Part shown: one piece after another, positions 1-7,676 of the stretch
How the letters are laid out: each line of letters starts with the position of its first letter
Position numbering within the stretch: the first letter of the stretch is position 1
From: an uncultured Carnobacteriaceae bacterium
Lineage (GTDB): Bacteria; Bacillota; Bacilli; Lactobacillales; Aerococcaceae
Reading direction: 5' to 3'
DNA length: 21,362 nucleotides
Assembly: GCA_938039195.1 (NCBI GenBank)
Contig: CALHVK010000102.1
Span: 1-21,362, forward strand
Notes under the pieces: generated by a model
The model's input: only the letters and a program-made list of their open reading frames with translations
What the model was told of the DNA's origin: nothing
Database searches by the model: none
Made by a program: the position numbers and the translations under genes

Positions 1-300
1 AGTTTATTTTTGTTGCCATGCTCATCAGGTCCTTATTTTGTAGTACTAGGACTACTTAAGTCAGAAAACGTTTCTATTGCAGGATTGGGGATTTGATATT
101 TGGTTTTGTACAATTTGATTTTTATTTTGCCAATGTTGATTATTACCTTGCTTGTGGGAACAGGACAATCTAGTGTAGAAAAGATTGCAAAAATGAAGAA
201 TAAAAATACCAAGTTGATGCATTTAATTATGGGTGTAATGATGCTTCTTTTGTCAATATATGTGATTGGAAGTATGTATTTTGATTGGTTAAGTTTTTAA
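1..300 (+). pseudogene. CcdA/DsbD-like membrane protein, 3' fragment interrupted by TGA
   Basis: Reading from base 1 in the frame that ends with TAA at 298-300 gives SLFLLPCSSGPYFVVLGLL and further residues, then a TGA at 94-96, then YLVLYNLIFILPMLIITLL and a last hydrophobic helix. The LPCSSGPY motif and the helices resemble the second half of CcdA-type membrane thiol-disulphide transporters, which pass electrons from cytoplasmic thioredoxin across the membrane. The similarity continues on both sides of the TGA, so this looks like one gene with a nonsense codon, not two genes. A TTG at 100 could start a 66-residue remnant, but no Shine-Dalgarno sequence is evident. A single base change (TTA or TGG to TGA) or a sequencing error would explain it. 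The 5' part lies outside the window. The family call is from motif memory only. Confidence 0.55.
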
Positions 301-303
301 TAA

Positions 304-341
304 AAAGAGGAAGGAAGTCTAATTTCCTTCTTTTTTTTTAT
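304..341. terminator. Bidirectional Rho-independent terminator
   Basis: The arms GAAGGAA (310-316) and TTCCTTC (324-330) pair, followed on the plus strand by nine T (331-339). On the minus strand the hairpin is followed by five T (complement of 302-306). It lies between two convergent genes and can serve both. The stop codon of the minus-strand citG-like gene (319-321) falls inside the hairpin loop. Confidence 0.8.
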
Positions 342-1044
342 TTTCTTCAAAAAGCTCTTTAGATAAGATTTGAACTTCTTTAAGTATTGCAATATTTGCT
401 CTATTCACTATATTTGTGTCATCTAAAACAGACATATAGTAAAACAATAGAAGTATACAAGCTGTTTCAAAATCTAAAGTCTTACAAAAATTTTTTAACT
501 TATTGATACCATCTAGCAAAACTATTTCATAGCCAGAAATAGCAAGTCCTCTTGCACCTGTCAAATGATATTCCTTGTACGCCTTTTCTCCATAGGTAGA
601 AATACTATCTGCATCTTCCAACTCATTTAAAAGTGGCTTACACATTTCTTTTATCTTTTCACTTAAAATTTTTAGGTCAATTTCTTTATTTTCTTTTAAA
701 TGTACACCTAAAACAGCAAGTAAAATTCCCATAGAAAAAATAGTTCCCTTATGAGTGTTGATACCCTTTGTAGCTTCATACATTTCTTTTTCTGCTACTT
801 TTCCAAGCTCTCTCAAGTTCTTAAAAAAATTAGGACAAGAAAAAAGATTCTCTTGTCCGTAATCAAAGCAATTCAAGAAATAGTTATGTAGGGCTAAACT
901 TGAATTAATAAATGTATAAAAATTCATGTCTTTATGCGAACCATTACTAAGACGACTAACAAGTCCTGCTTTTGGGCTTATACTAACCTCATATAATAGA
1001 GCTTTTGTTGCCAAAGTAGCAATATTTTTATTATTCATTTTCAT
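319..1044 (-). CDS. citG: CitG-like triphosphoribosyl-dephospho-CoA synthase, short at the C-terminus
   Basis: CitG-family enzymes make 2'-(5''-triphosphoribosyl)-3'-dephospho-CoA from ATP and dephospho-CoA. This is the precursor of the prosthetic group on the acyl carrier protein of citrate lyase (MdcB does the same for malonate decarboxylase). Visible family blocks are ISPKAGLVSRLSNGSHKDM near the N-terminus, GINTHKG in the middle, TGARGLAISG, and DDTNIVNR near the end. The protein has 241 residues, against about 280-290 in typical members. It ends soon after the DTN block and lacks the usual C-terminal SPGG-ADLL segment. It overlaps the upstream oadA by 14 bases, so it is probably translationally coupled. 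An alternative start is the ATG at 1038, two codons in. Its operon with a citrate-type transporter and OadA fits a citrate fermentation role, although citrate lyase genes are not in the window. Confidence 0.8.
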   Translation of the reverse strand: MKMNNKNIATLATKALLYEVSISPKAGLVSRLSNGSHKDMNFYTFINSSLALHNYFLNCFDYGQENLFSCPNFFKNLRELGKVAEKEMYEATKGINTHKGTIFSMGILLAVLGVHLKENKEIDLKILSEKIKEMCKPLLNELEDADSISTYGEKAYKEYHLTGARGLAISGYEIVLLDGINKLKNFCKTLDFETACILLLFYYMSVLDDTNIVNRANIAILKEVQILSKELFEENKKKEGN

Positions 1045-2377
1045 ATTTTTTTATTAAGAAATCTTTTGCAACTTGTGGGAAAAGAGCATAAGATAATACA
1101 TCTTCTTCACTTCTTGCAAAATCTCTTGTTTCTTCAACCATTTTATCATATTCAGGAGCTAATTTATCAGCTGGTCTTCCTGTAAATACTTCTTCTGCTC
1201 CTATAATAGTATTCTTTATTTCATCTGTTATAGGCACTGGACTCTTACCATAAAGACCTCTTACATAGTTCTTTATTTCGTTTGGTATTAATTTATATCT
1301 TTGTCCAGTTAAGATGTTGAATATAGCTTGAGTCCCAACCATTTGGCTTAGAGGAGTTACTAGAGGTGGATATCCTAAATCTGCTCTTACTCTTGGGATT
1401 TCTCTTAAAACGTCTTCATATTTATGTTCTGCTTTTTGCATTTTTAGTTGAGATAGAAAGTTAGATAACATTCCTCCTGGTAATTGATACTCAACTATGC
1501 TTGGTTCAGTCATAAGAGCTTGAGGATTTAAAATTCCTTCTTGTAAATATTTAGCTCTTATAGGTTTAAAATATTCTGCTATTTCTTTTAATAAATCTAA
1601 ATCAAATCCTGTTTCTCTTTCAGTTCCTTGTAAAGTTCTAACAAGACTTTCTGTAGCTGGTTGAGAAGTTCCTCCTGATAGTGGAGATATAGCAGTGTCT
1701 ACTATGTCTGCTCCAGCTTCTATAGCTCTAAGGTAAGTCATGCTTGCAAGTCCTGCTGTTGCATGAGTATGAACTTCAACAGGTACTCTTAAAACAGATT
1801 TTAAAGCTTTAACTAATTCATAAGCAACTTCTGGTAATAAGATTCCAGACATATCTTTTATAGCTATAGAGTCTGCACCTATTTCTTGCATTTCTAAAGC
1901 TAGATTTTTGTAATATTCTATAGTATGAACAGGACTTATAGTGTAACTCATAGCAAGTTGAGCATGCCCACCATATTTTTTTGTAGCTTCACAAGCTGTC
2001 TTTAAGTTACGTACATCATTTAAAGCATCGAATATACGAACTATATCAATACCATTTTGTATAGATTTTTTTACGAATCTTTCAACAATATCATCAGGAT
2101 AATTACGATAACCTAAAAGATTTTGACCTCTTAATAACATTTGAAGTTTAGTGTTTTTTACTCTCTTTTTGATCTCTCTTAATCTTTCCCAAGGATCTTC
2201 ATTTAAAAATCTTAGGGCAGCATCAAATGTTGCTCCTCCCCACATTTCTAATGAATGGTAACCAACACTGTCCAACTTTTCAATTATTGGTAACATTTCA
2301 GCTGTTGTCATACGTGTTGCCATAAGTGATTGATGTCCATCTCTTAGGCATGTTTCCATAATTTTAATTTTGTTCAT
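1031..2377 (-). CDS. oadA: Oxaloacetate decarboxylase alpha subunit (carboxyltransferase domain only)
   Basis: This 448-residue protein is the carboxyltransferase part of the biotin-dependent oxaloacetate decarboxylase. It moves CO2 from oxaloacetate to biotin and leaves pyruvate. The start METCLRDGHQS carries the first metal ligand (D13). IKDMSG holds the catalytic lysine K174, and VHTHAT holds the metal-binding H203 and H205. Classical OadA is about 590 residues with a C-terminal biotinyl domain ending in an MKM motif. Here the protein stops after the carboxyltransferase and conserved carboxylase regions, so a separate biotin carrier protein is needed. The membrane beta and gamma subunits of a Na+ pump are also not in view. 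A Shine-Dalgarno AGGAGG-type sequence lies just upstream of the ATG. Pyruvate carboxylase subunit B is a close relative, but the transporter and CitG neighbours favour OadA. Confidence 0.9.
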   Translation of the reverse strand: MNKIKIMETCLRDGHQSLMATRMTTAEMLPIIEKLDSVGYHSLEMWGGATFDAALRFLNEDPWERLREIKKRVKNTKLQMLLRGQNLLGYRNYPDDIVERFVKKSIQNGIDIVRIFDALNDVRNLKTACEATKKYGGHAQLAMSYTISPVHTIEYYKNLALEMQEIGADSIAIKDMSGILLPEVAYELVKALKSVLRVPVEVHTHATAGLASMTYLRAIEAGADIVDTAISPLSGGTSQPATESLVRTLQGTERETGFDLDLLKEIAEYFKPIRAKYLQEGILNPQALMTEPSIVEYQLPGGMLSNFLSQLKMQKAEHKYEDVLREIPRVRADLGYPPLVTPLSQMVGTQAIFNILTGQRYKLIPNEIKNYVRGLYGKSPVPITDEIKNTIIGAEEVFTGRPADKLAPEYDKMVEETRDFARSEEDVLSYALFPQVAKDFLIKKYENE

Positions 2378-2421
2378 TCCTGTCCTCCTAATCTAAATTA
2401 AGTTATTTTCTTTGAAATGAA

Positions 2422-2448
2422 TTACAGCTAGATTTTTACTAGCTGTAA
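2422..2448. promoter_or_regulatory. Perfect 10-bp hairpin between the transporter gene and oadA
   Basis: TTACAGCTAG (2422-2431) and CTAGCTGTAA (2439-2448) are exact reverse complements around a 7-base loop. The hairpin sits in the 93-base gap between the symporter gene and oadA on the minus strand. On that strand no T-run follows it, so it is not a standard terminator for the operon. It could stabilise or process the transporter mRNA or tune read-through into oadA. That role is inferred from position only. Confidence 0.55.
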
Positions 2449-2470
2449 CAATTGTGATTATTTTTTAATA

Positions 2471-3847
2471 TTACGAAGCAAAAGCACTAAACATTAAAGA
2501 TCCTAGGACTAGCATCATAGCTCCACCTATACGAGAAGATATTTGAGCAAATGACATAAGATCCATTCTATCAGCAGCTCCTAGAACTGCAACATCTCCT
2601 GCTCCACCTCTATTTGCCATACAAAGTCCAGCAGTAATAGCAGCTTCAACAGGGTAGAATTTCATTTTTCTAGCAACTAACATAATAAGTCCAACTGCTC
2701 CTAAAACTATTGCAAGAGCAATTAGTAAATTAGAAGGTGCAGCAGCAGCTATAATTTCTTTTACATCTGTTGTAAATCCAACAGCAGCCATTAGTATCCA
2801 AATTGTATGCTTAGAGAAGAAAGTTTGCATTCTTTTTGCTCCAGCTTTAATTTTATCAGGAACTACATTAGCAATATTCAAGAACATAGTTAAAAGAATT
2901 AAAAATACTAAACGATGTAATTCAAATTTAATATTAATACTTTTTGCAAATGCTGACCATACATCACCTAAGATATGAGCTACTATAAATAAAACTCCTG
3001 TTAATATAAATGCAGCAGTTGTGTCTGTAAGTTCAGGTTTAACCTCAACTTCTTTATCTCTTATAGCTTCTTTTGAGTTATCTATAATTAATTCTCCATT
3101 ACCAGTTAAATTAGGTTTAGCTTCCCCTACCTTTTTAAGTAAGGCACCACATAATATTGCAAAAACATTAGCTATACTTAGGATAGAGATAGCAAATCCA
3201 AACCATTCTGCTGCAGGTCTACCAGTTTGAGCAGCCCACATTTGTGACATAGGTACAGCTCCTGCTCCAGTTCCTCCACCCATTATTGGAAGTACATAGT
3301 TCATCATAATATCCATTGGTGATTTTCCAAAGATAAGTCCTACAAGTACTCCTCCAGCAGATGCTCCAATAACTCCAATTATAATTAATGGAATGTATCC
3401 ACTTATTGACTTAATAAGAGTTTTTCTATCAACTGTCAAAACTGATCCAACTATCAAAGCAGGAATAAACATTTCCAAAAAGTTTACAGGTTGTTCTCCA
3501 TAAAATATATCTACAGCAGACATAAACTTTTCAGGTACTAAATGATAAGTTCCAAATACAGCAGCCATAAAGAAAACTAAGATAGTTCCTCCACCTATAA
3601 AGTCATTCCATATAGGAATTCTATCTCCAATTTCTCCAAATAAAAGACCAAATACAGCTAAAGCTGAAAACATAACTAAAAAATTAGGTCTTAAAAAACT
3701 TCCTGGATTTCCTTCTTTATCTAATCCAAAAGGTACATATACCATTATTGCGACAACTACCAATGCCACTAAGAACATAGGTAAGCTTATTCCACCCCAT
3801 TTTGATTCTTTCGGATCAAATAGTTCTTTAAAATTTTTTTTCGCCAT
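2471..3847 (-). CDS. 2-hydroxycarboxylate transporter family Na+ symporter (citrate/malate)
   Basis: This is a 458-residue, very hydrophobic inner-membrane protein of the 2HCT family (CitS, CimH, MaeN), which takes up citrate or malate with Na+ or H+. The two diagnostic re-entrant loop signatures are present: MGGGTGAGAVPMS at about residues 189-201 and NRGGAGD at about 412-418. AQISSRIGG near the C-terminus contains the arginine (about R439) that corresponds to the substrate-binding arginine known from CitS. A hydrophilic cytoplasmic loop follows the first loop region, as in the family. The start is supported by AGGAG 9-10 bases upstream on the minus strand. It is the first gene of the operon with oadA and citG. 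The substrate cannot be decided from sequence alone; the neighbours favour citrate, and malate is possible. Confidence 0.9.
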   Translation of the reverse strand: MAKKNFKELFDPKESKWGGISLPMFLVALVVVAIMVYVPFGLDKEGNPGSFLRPNFLVMFSALAVFGLLFGEIGDRIPIWNDFIGGGTILVFFMAAVFGTYHLVPEKFMSAVDIFYGEQPVNFLEMFIPALIVGSVLTVDRKTLIKSISGYIPLIIIGVIGASAGGVLVGLIFGKSPMDIMMNYVLPIMGGGTGAGAVPMSQMWAAQTGRPAAEWFGFAISILSIANVFAILCGALLKKVGEAKPNLTGNGELIIDNSKEAIRDKEVEVKPELTDTTAAFILTGVLFIVAHILGDVWSAFAKSINIKFELHRLVFLILLTMFLNIANVVPDKIKAGAKRMQTFFSKHTIWILMAAVGFTTDVKEIIAAAAPSNLLIALAIVLGAVGLIMLVARKMKFYPVEAAITAGLCMANRGGAGDVAVLGAADRMDLMSFAQISSRIGGAMMLVLGSLMFSAFAS

Positions 3848-3912
3848 TCAACACTCTCCTTCATAATAAAAATTAATAATAAAATTGTCAAAATATTGTA
3901 TAAATTTTCTTT

Positions 3913-3941
3913 ATTATACTATTTATATATAGTTTTGTAAA
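3913..3941 (-). promoter_or_regulatory. Sigma-70-type promoter of the symporter-oadA-citG operon
   Basis: On the minus strand TTTACA (3941-3936) is followed after exactly 17 bases by TATAAT (3918-3913), about 65 bases before the symporter start. This is a near-consensus housekeeping promoter. The surrounding gap (3848-4069) is extremely AT-rich and must also hold the promoter of the divergent ybaK gene. A TAAAAT hexamer around 3975-3980 is a weak candidate for that. Confidence 0.8.
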
Positions 3942-4069
3942 GCAATCTAAATCTTTTAAAATTTTGAAAATATGGTAAAATAAAGTTACTTAAAAAGTGC
4001 TCTGACAAAATTAAAACATTAATTTTGATTACAGAAAAAATAGAATAGAAACGGGATAGTGAAAAAATT

Positions 4070-4540
4070 ATGAAAAAAACAAATGCAATAAGAGAATTAG
4101 AGATGCACAAAATAGAACACATTGTTAGAGAATATGAAGTTGACGAAGATCATTTAGATGCTTTGTCAGTAGCAATAAAAACTAATGAGGACATCACAAG
4201 AATATTTAAAACTTTAGTTTTGTTAAACGAAAAGAAAGAAATGATTGTAGCTTGTATTCCAGGTTTAGAAAAATTAGATTTAAAAAAATTAGCAAAAATT
4301 TCAGGAAGTAAAAAAGTTGAAATGTTACCAATGAAAGATTTATTTTCTATGACTGGTTATTTAAGAGGAGGTTGCTCTCCTATAGCTATTAAAAAAAGAC
4401 ATACTACTTTCATTCACAATTCAGCTACTGACAATGAAACTATTTTAATAAGCGGAGGTTTGAGAGGTTTACAAATAGAAATCTCTCCACAAAAATTAAT
4501 TGACTATTTAAATTTAATAGTTGCTGACATTATTGAATAG
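4070..4540 (+). CDS. ybaK: YbaK-family Cys-tRNA(Pro)/aminoacyl-tRNA deacylase
   Basis: YbaK-type proteins hydrolyse misacylated tRNA, classically Cys-tRNA(Pro), in the cytoplasm. The 156-residue protein starts KKTNAIRELEMHKI, the standard family opening, which supports the ATG at 4070 over the internal ATG at 4106. FKTLVLL contains K47, equivalent to the essential lysine of YbaK. GGCSPIAIKK is the conserved glycine-rich block at about residues 100-109, and SGGLRGLQIEISP matches the C-terminal block. The length is normal for the family. The Shine-Dalgarno sequence is weak (GGGATAG about 10 bases upstream). It is transcribed away from the citrate-type operon and precedes pnp, which has its own promoter. 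Exact tRNA specificity cannot be told from sequence. Confidence 0.9.
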   Translation: MKKTNAIRELEMHKIEHIVREYEVDEDHLDALSVAIKTNEDITRIFKTLVLLNEKKEMIVACIPGLEKLDLKKLAKISGSKKVEMLPMKDLFSMTGYLRGGCSPIAIKKRHTTFIHNSATDNETILISGGLRGLQIEISPQKLIDYLNLIVADIIE

Positions 4541-4557
4541 TATTTTTTTGTTTACTG

Positions 4558-4566
4558 TGATATAAT
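4558..4566 (+). promoter_or_regulatory. Extended -10 promoter of pnp
   Basis: TGATATAAT (4558-4566) is an extended -10 element (TGn plus consensus TATAAT) 44 bases before the pnp ATG. No clear -35 hexamer is seen at 17 bases, which is usual for extended -10 promoters. Confidence 0.6.
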
Positions 4567-4609
4567 TATCTAGAAAATATTGATTAAGATTTAAGGAGTG
4601 AAAAATTTA

Positions 4610-6709
4610 ATGTTTGATGAAAAAATTATGGAACTAGAGCTTGCTGGAAGAATTTTAAAAGTATCTACTGGTAAAATCTCTAGACAATCTAGTGGAGCTA
4701 TTGTTATTCAATACGGTGATACAGTTGTTTTATCTACTGCTAACCGTAGTAAAGAAGCTAGAAAGGGAGCTGACTTTTTCCCTTTAACTGTTGACTATGT
4801 GGAAAAATTCTATTCTACTGGTAAATTCCCTGGAGGTTTTAACAAAAGAGAAGGAAGACCTTCAACAAATGCTACTTTGATAGCTAGACTTATTGATAGA
4901 CCAATAAGACCAATGTTCCCTGAAGGTTTCAACTATGATGTACATATTGTTAATACAGTTCTATCATATGACGAAGTGAACACACCTGATTACTTAGGTA
5001 TAATCGGTTCTTCACTTGCACTTATGATTTCTGATATTCCATTCTTAGGACCTGTTGCAGGGGTTACAGTTGGATACAAAAATGGAGAATTTATTTTAAA
5101 CCCTTCTCCTGCTGAATTAGAAGAAAGTGAACTTGATCTTTCTGTTGCAGGAACAAAAGATGCTGTAAACATGGTTGAAGCAGGAGCAAAAGAATTAGAT
5201 GAAGAAACTATGTTAAAAGCTATTATGTTTGCACATGACAACATCAAAAAAATCTGTGAATTTCAAGAAGTTTTTGCTAAATTATATGGAAAAGAAAATA
5301 TAGAATTTACAAAAGAAGAAGTTTTACCTCTTGTTAAAGACTTCATCGATACAAATGGACACAAAAGATTACAAGAAGCTGTATTAACTACAGGTAAGAA
5401 AAATAGAGAAGAAGCTGTTGATTCTTTAGAAGAAGAATTATTGAATAAATTCATAGAAGAAAATTATCCTGATGTTCCTGAAGAAGAATTACCAGAAGAT
5501 GTAATTGCTGAATTTAAAACTTACTATCATGATTTAATGAAAAAATTAGTAAGAGAAGCTATCCTATATCATAAACATAGAGTTGATGGAAGAACTACTA
5601 CAGAAATTAGACCTCTAGATGCTCAAATTAATGTTTTACCTATTCCGCATGGATCAGCTCTATTTACAAGAGGAGAAACTCAATCTCTTGCTATAACTAC
5701 ATTAGGAACTAAATCTGATGAACAATTGATAGATGATTTAGAAAAAGAATACTATAAAAAATTCTACCTACACTATAACTTCCCTCCATACTCAGTTGGA
5801 GAAGTTGGAAGAATGGGATCACCTGGAAGAAGAGAATTAGGACATGGATCTCTTGCTGAAAGAGCTTTAAGATATGTTATCCCTAGTGAAGAAGAATTCC
5901 CTTATACTATAAGAGTTGTTTCTGAAATAACAGAATCTAATGGTTCATCTTCACAAGCTTCTATCTGTGGAGGTTCATTATCACTTATGTCTGCTGGAGT
6001 TCCTATAAAAGAACATGTTGCAGGTATAGCTATGGGGCTTATCAAAGAAGGAGAAGAATTCACTGTTTTAACAGATATAATGGGACTTGAAGACCACTTA
6101 GGAGATATGGACTTTAAAGTTGCTGGTACTAAATCTGGTATTACAGCTCTACAAATGGATATTAAAATCACAGGTATAACTGAAGAAATCATGAGAATTG
6201 CTTTAAATCAAGCTCATGAAGCTAGACAACAAATATTAGAACTTATGAACAACACAATTTCTAAACCTGCTGAATTAAAATCTAATGTACCTAGAATTCA
6301 ACAAATCACTATTCCAAAAGACAAGATTGCTGTTCTTATTGGACCAGGTGGAAAAAATATTAAAAGTATCATAGATCAAACAGGTGCTACTGTTGATATA
6401 ACAGATGATGGACTTGTATCTGTTTTCGCTCAAGATGCTGAAGTTTTAGAAAAGACTTTAAAACTTATAGATTCTTTTGTTAGAGAAGTTGAATACAACG
6501 AAGTTTATGAAGGGCGTGTTGTTTCTATAATGAAATTCGGTGCATTTATGGAAATTTTACCTGGTAAAGAAGGTTTACTACATATATCTGAAATCTCTCC
6601 TGAAAGAGTTGAAAAAGTTGAAGACGTACTTTCAGTTGGAGATGTTTTCAAAGTTAGAGTTATTTCTATGGAAGGTGGAAAAATCTCTTTAAGTAAGAAA
6701 AAAGTTTAA
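4610..6709 (+). CDS. pnp: Polyribonucleotide nucleotidyltransferase (PNPase)
   Basis: PNPase degrades RNA 3' to 5' with phosphate, releasing nucleoside diphosphates, and works as a trimer in mRNA decay. The product has 699 residues from the ATG at 4610. The upstream in-frame GTG at 4598 overlaps the AAGGAG Shine-Dalgarno sequence itself, so it is unlikely to be the start. Numbered from the ATG, the domains are: first RNase PH-like domain with FNKREG (77-82), helical linker, second RNase PH-like domain with the phosphate-binding SNGSSSQASICGGS and catalytic D495, D501 and K503 in the EDHLGDMDFK block, KH domain with IGPGGKNI (about 577-584), and S1 domain from about residue 632. All active-site features are present and the length is normal. 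It is probably cotranscribed with pgsA and yggT. Confidence 0.97.
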   Translation: MFDEKIMELELAGRILKVSTGKISRQSSGAIVIQYGDTVVLSTANRSKEARKGADFFPLTVDYVEKFYSTGKFPGGFNKREGRPSTNATLIARLIDRPIRPMFPEGFNYDVHIVNTVLSYDEVNTPDYLGIIGSSLALMISDIPFLGPVAGVTVGYKNGEFILNPSPAELEESELDLSVAGTKDAVNMVEAGAKELDEETMLKAIMFAHDNIKKICEFQEVFAKLYGKENIEFTKEEVLPLVKDFIDTNGHKRLQEAVLTTGKKNREEAVDSLEEELLNKFIEENYPDVPEEELPEDVIAEFKTYYHDLMKKLVREAILYHKHRVDGRTTTEIRPLDAQINVLPIPHGSALFTRGETQSLAITTLGTKSDEQLIDDLEKEYYKKFYLHYNFPPYSVGEVGRMGSPGRRELGHGSLAERALRYVIPSEEEFPYTIRVVSEITESNGSSSQASICGGSLSLMSAGVPIKEHVAGIAMGLIKEGEEFTVLTDIMGLEDHLGDMDFKVAGTKSGITALQMDIKITGITEEIMRIALNQAHEARQQILELMNNTISKPAELKSNVPRIQQITIPKDKIAVLIGPGGKNIKSIIDQTGATVDITDDGLVSVFAQDAEVLEKTLKLIDSFVREVEYNEVYEGRVVSIMKFGAFMEILPGKEGLLHISEISPERVEKVEDVLSVGDVFKVRVISMEGGKISLSKKKV

Positions 6710-6729
6710 TTTAAGTTTCGGAGGGTTTT

Positions 6730-7293
6730 ATGAATTTACCTAATAGATTGACTATGATTAGATTTATATTAGCTATCCCTTTTATAATGTTTTTACAAGC
6801 ATCTGATTCAAGTAAACTTGGTTTTATCTTTAGAATGATTTCTCTTGTGATATTTATTGTTGCCTCATTGACTGATTTCTTTGATGGATATATTGCAAGA
6901 AAATACAATCTTATAACTGACTTCGGGAAAATTATGGACCCTCTTGCAGATAAGATACTTGTAATTTCTGCACTTGTAATATTTGTGCAACTAGAATATA
7001 TTCCAGGTTGGATGTCTATCATCGTCTTAGCACGTGAATTCCTAATCAGTGGAATAAGAATACTAGCGGCAGCCAAGGGAGAAATCATAGCAGCTGGAAA
7101 TCTTGGAAAATACAAGACAACTAGCCAAATGCTTGTTATTGTAATCGCCTTAGCCATAGGACCTATAGGTTTTAATCTAGCTAGTCATTTCTTTACAATA
7201 GCTGAAGTCTTGATGTTGATTCCAGTTATCTTAACAATATGGTCAGGTTGGGAATATACATTTAAGGCTAAACATTATTTTTTAGAACAATAG
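6730..7293 (+). CDS. pgsA: CDP-diacylglycerol-glycerol-3-phosphate 3-phosphatidyltransferase
   Basis: PgsA makes phosphatidylglycerol phosphate from CDP-diacylglycerol and glycerol-3-phosphate in the inner membrane, the committed step to phosphatidylglycerol. The 187-residue protein has about six hydrophobic segments and the complete CDP-alcohol phosphatidyltransferase signature D49-FF-DG-YI-AR-(8)-G66-(3)-D70-(3)-D74. All four catalytic or metal-binding aspartates are there. GGAGGG 5-6 bases before the ATG is a strong ribosome-binding site. It starts 20 bases after pnp, so it shares that transcript. Five of its six arginines are AGA, typical of this half of the window. A related CDP-alcohol transferase is the only serious alternative; the opening NLPNRLTMIR is typical of PgsA. 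Confidence 0.93.
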   Translation: MNLPNRLTMIRFILAIPFIMFLQASDSSKLGFIFRMISLVIFIVASLTDFFDGYIARKYNLITDFGKIMDPLADKILVISALVIFVQLEYIPGWMSIIVLAREFLISGIRILAAAKGEIIAAGNLGKYKTTSQMLVIVIALAIGPIGFNLASHFFTIAEVLMLIPVILTIWSGWEYTFKAKHYFLEQ

Positions 7294-7306
7294 AAAAGAG
7301 GAGATT

Positions 7307-7585
7307 ATGCCACTTTTAACATATTCACTTATAACAATATTAGATAGAATGATTTGGTGTATTTACATATTAATAATGATTAGAGTTTTTTTATCTTGGA
7401 TACCAATGGATAATAACTTTACTGATCTTATATATAATTTAACTGACCCTATACTAAAACCATTTAAAGACTTTTTAGATAAATTTATAGATTTACCCAT
7501 TGACTTTTCACCAATGCTTCTAATTTTAGCTTTAGAAGCTTTAGAAAAGATTTTAGTCAGAATAATTATTGCTTTAACTTGGTAG
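7307..7585 (+). CDS. YggT family small membrane protein
   Basis: This 92-residue protein has two hydrophobic helices. The YggT-family marks are MIRVFLSWIP after the first helix, TDPILKPF in the loop and IDFSPMLLILAL leading into the second. YggT-type proteins are widespread integral membrane proteins linked to ion homeostasis or, in some lineages, to cell division or chloroplast-type complex assembly; no enzymatic role is established. GAGGAG precedes the ATG and the gap after pgsA is 13 bases, so it is the last gene of the pnp-pgsA-yggT unit, which ends at the terminator following it. Confidence 0.85.
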   Translation: MPLLTYSLITILDRMIWCIYILIMIRVFLSWIPMDNNFTDLIYNLTDPILKPFKDFLDKFIDLPIDFSPMLLILALEALEKILVRIIIALTW

Positions 7586-7600
7586 TACTAATAATATGAG

Positions 7601-7652
7601 CTGTTGCATTTTAACAAAAAGTAAAAATTTAAATTGCAACAGTCATTTTTTT
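7601..7652 (+). terminator. Rho-independent terminator after the yggT-type gene
   Basis: CTGTTGCATTTT (7601-7612) pairs with AAATTGCAACAG (7631-7642) with one central T-T mismatch, followed by seven T (7646-7652). It closes the pnp-pgsA-yggT unit. An ATG at 7596 in the rsmH frame lies just ahead of this hairpin, so it is an unlikely start for rsmH. Confidence 0.75.
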
Positions 7653-7676
7653 AATAATTGGAAAAATGGAGATTTT

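Noticed and set aside
94..96. TGA read as selenocysteine or tryptophan
   Set aside because: All other genes in this half end or read normally with standard code, no selenocysteine machinery or hairpin is visible, and the CcdA family is not known to carry selenocysteine at this place.
4598..4609. Upstream GTG start for PNPase
   Set aside because: The GTG overlaps the AAGGAG Shine-Dalgarno sequence, so ribosomes should start at the ATG at 4610.
4990..6192. Open frames on the minus strand inside pnp
   Set aside because: They mirror the codons of PNPase, have no ribosome-binding sites and encode low-complexity serine/isoleucine-rich sequence.
7596..7676. Upstream ATG for the RsmH frame
   Set aside because: It precedes the hairpin and T-run of a terminator and lacks a Shine-Dalgarno sequence; the ATG at 7677 gives the family N-terminus.
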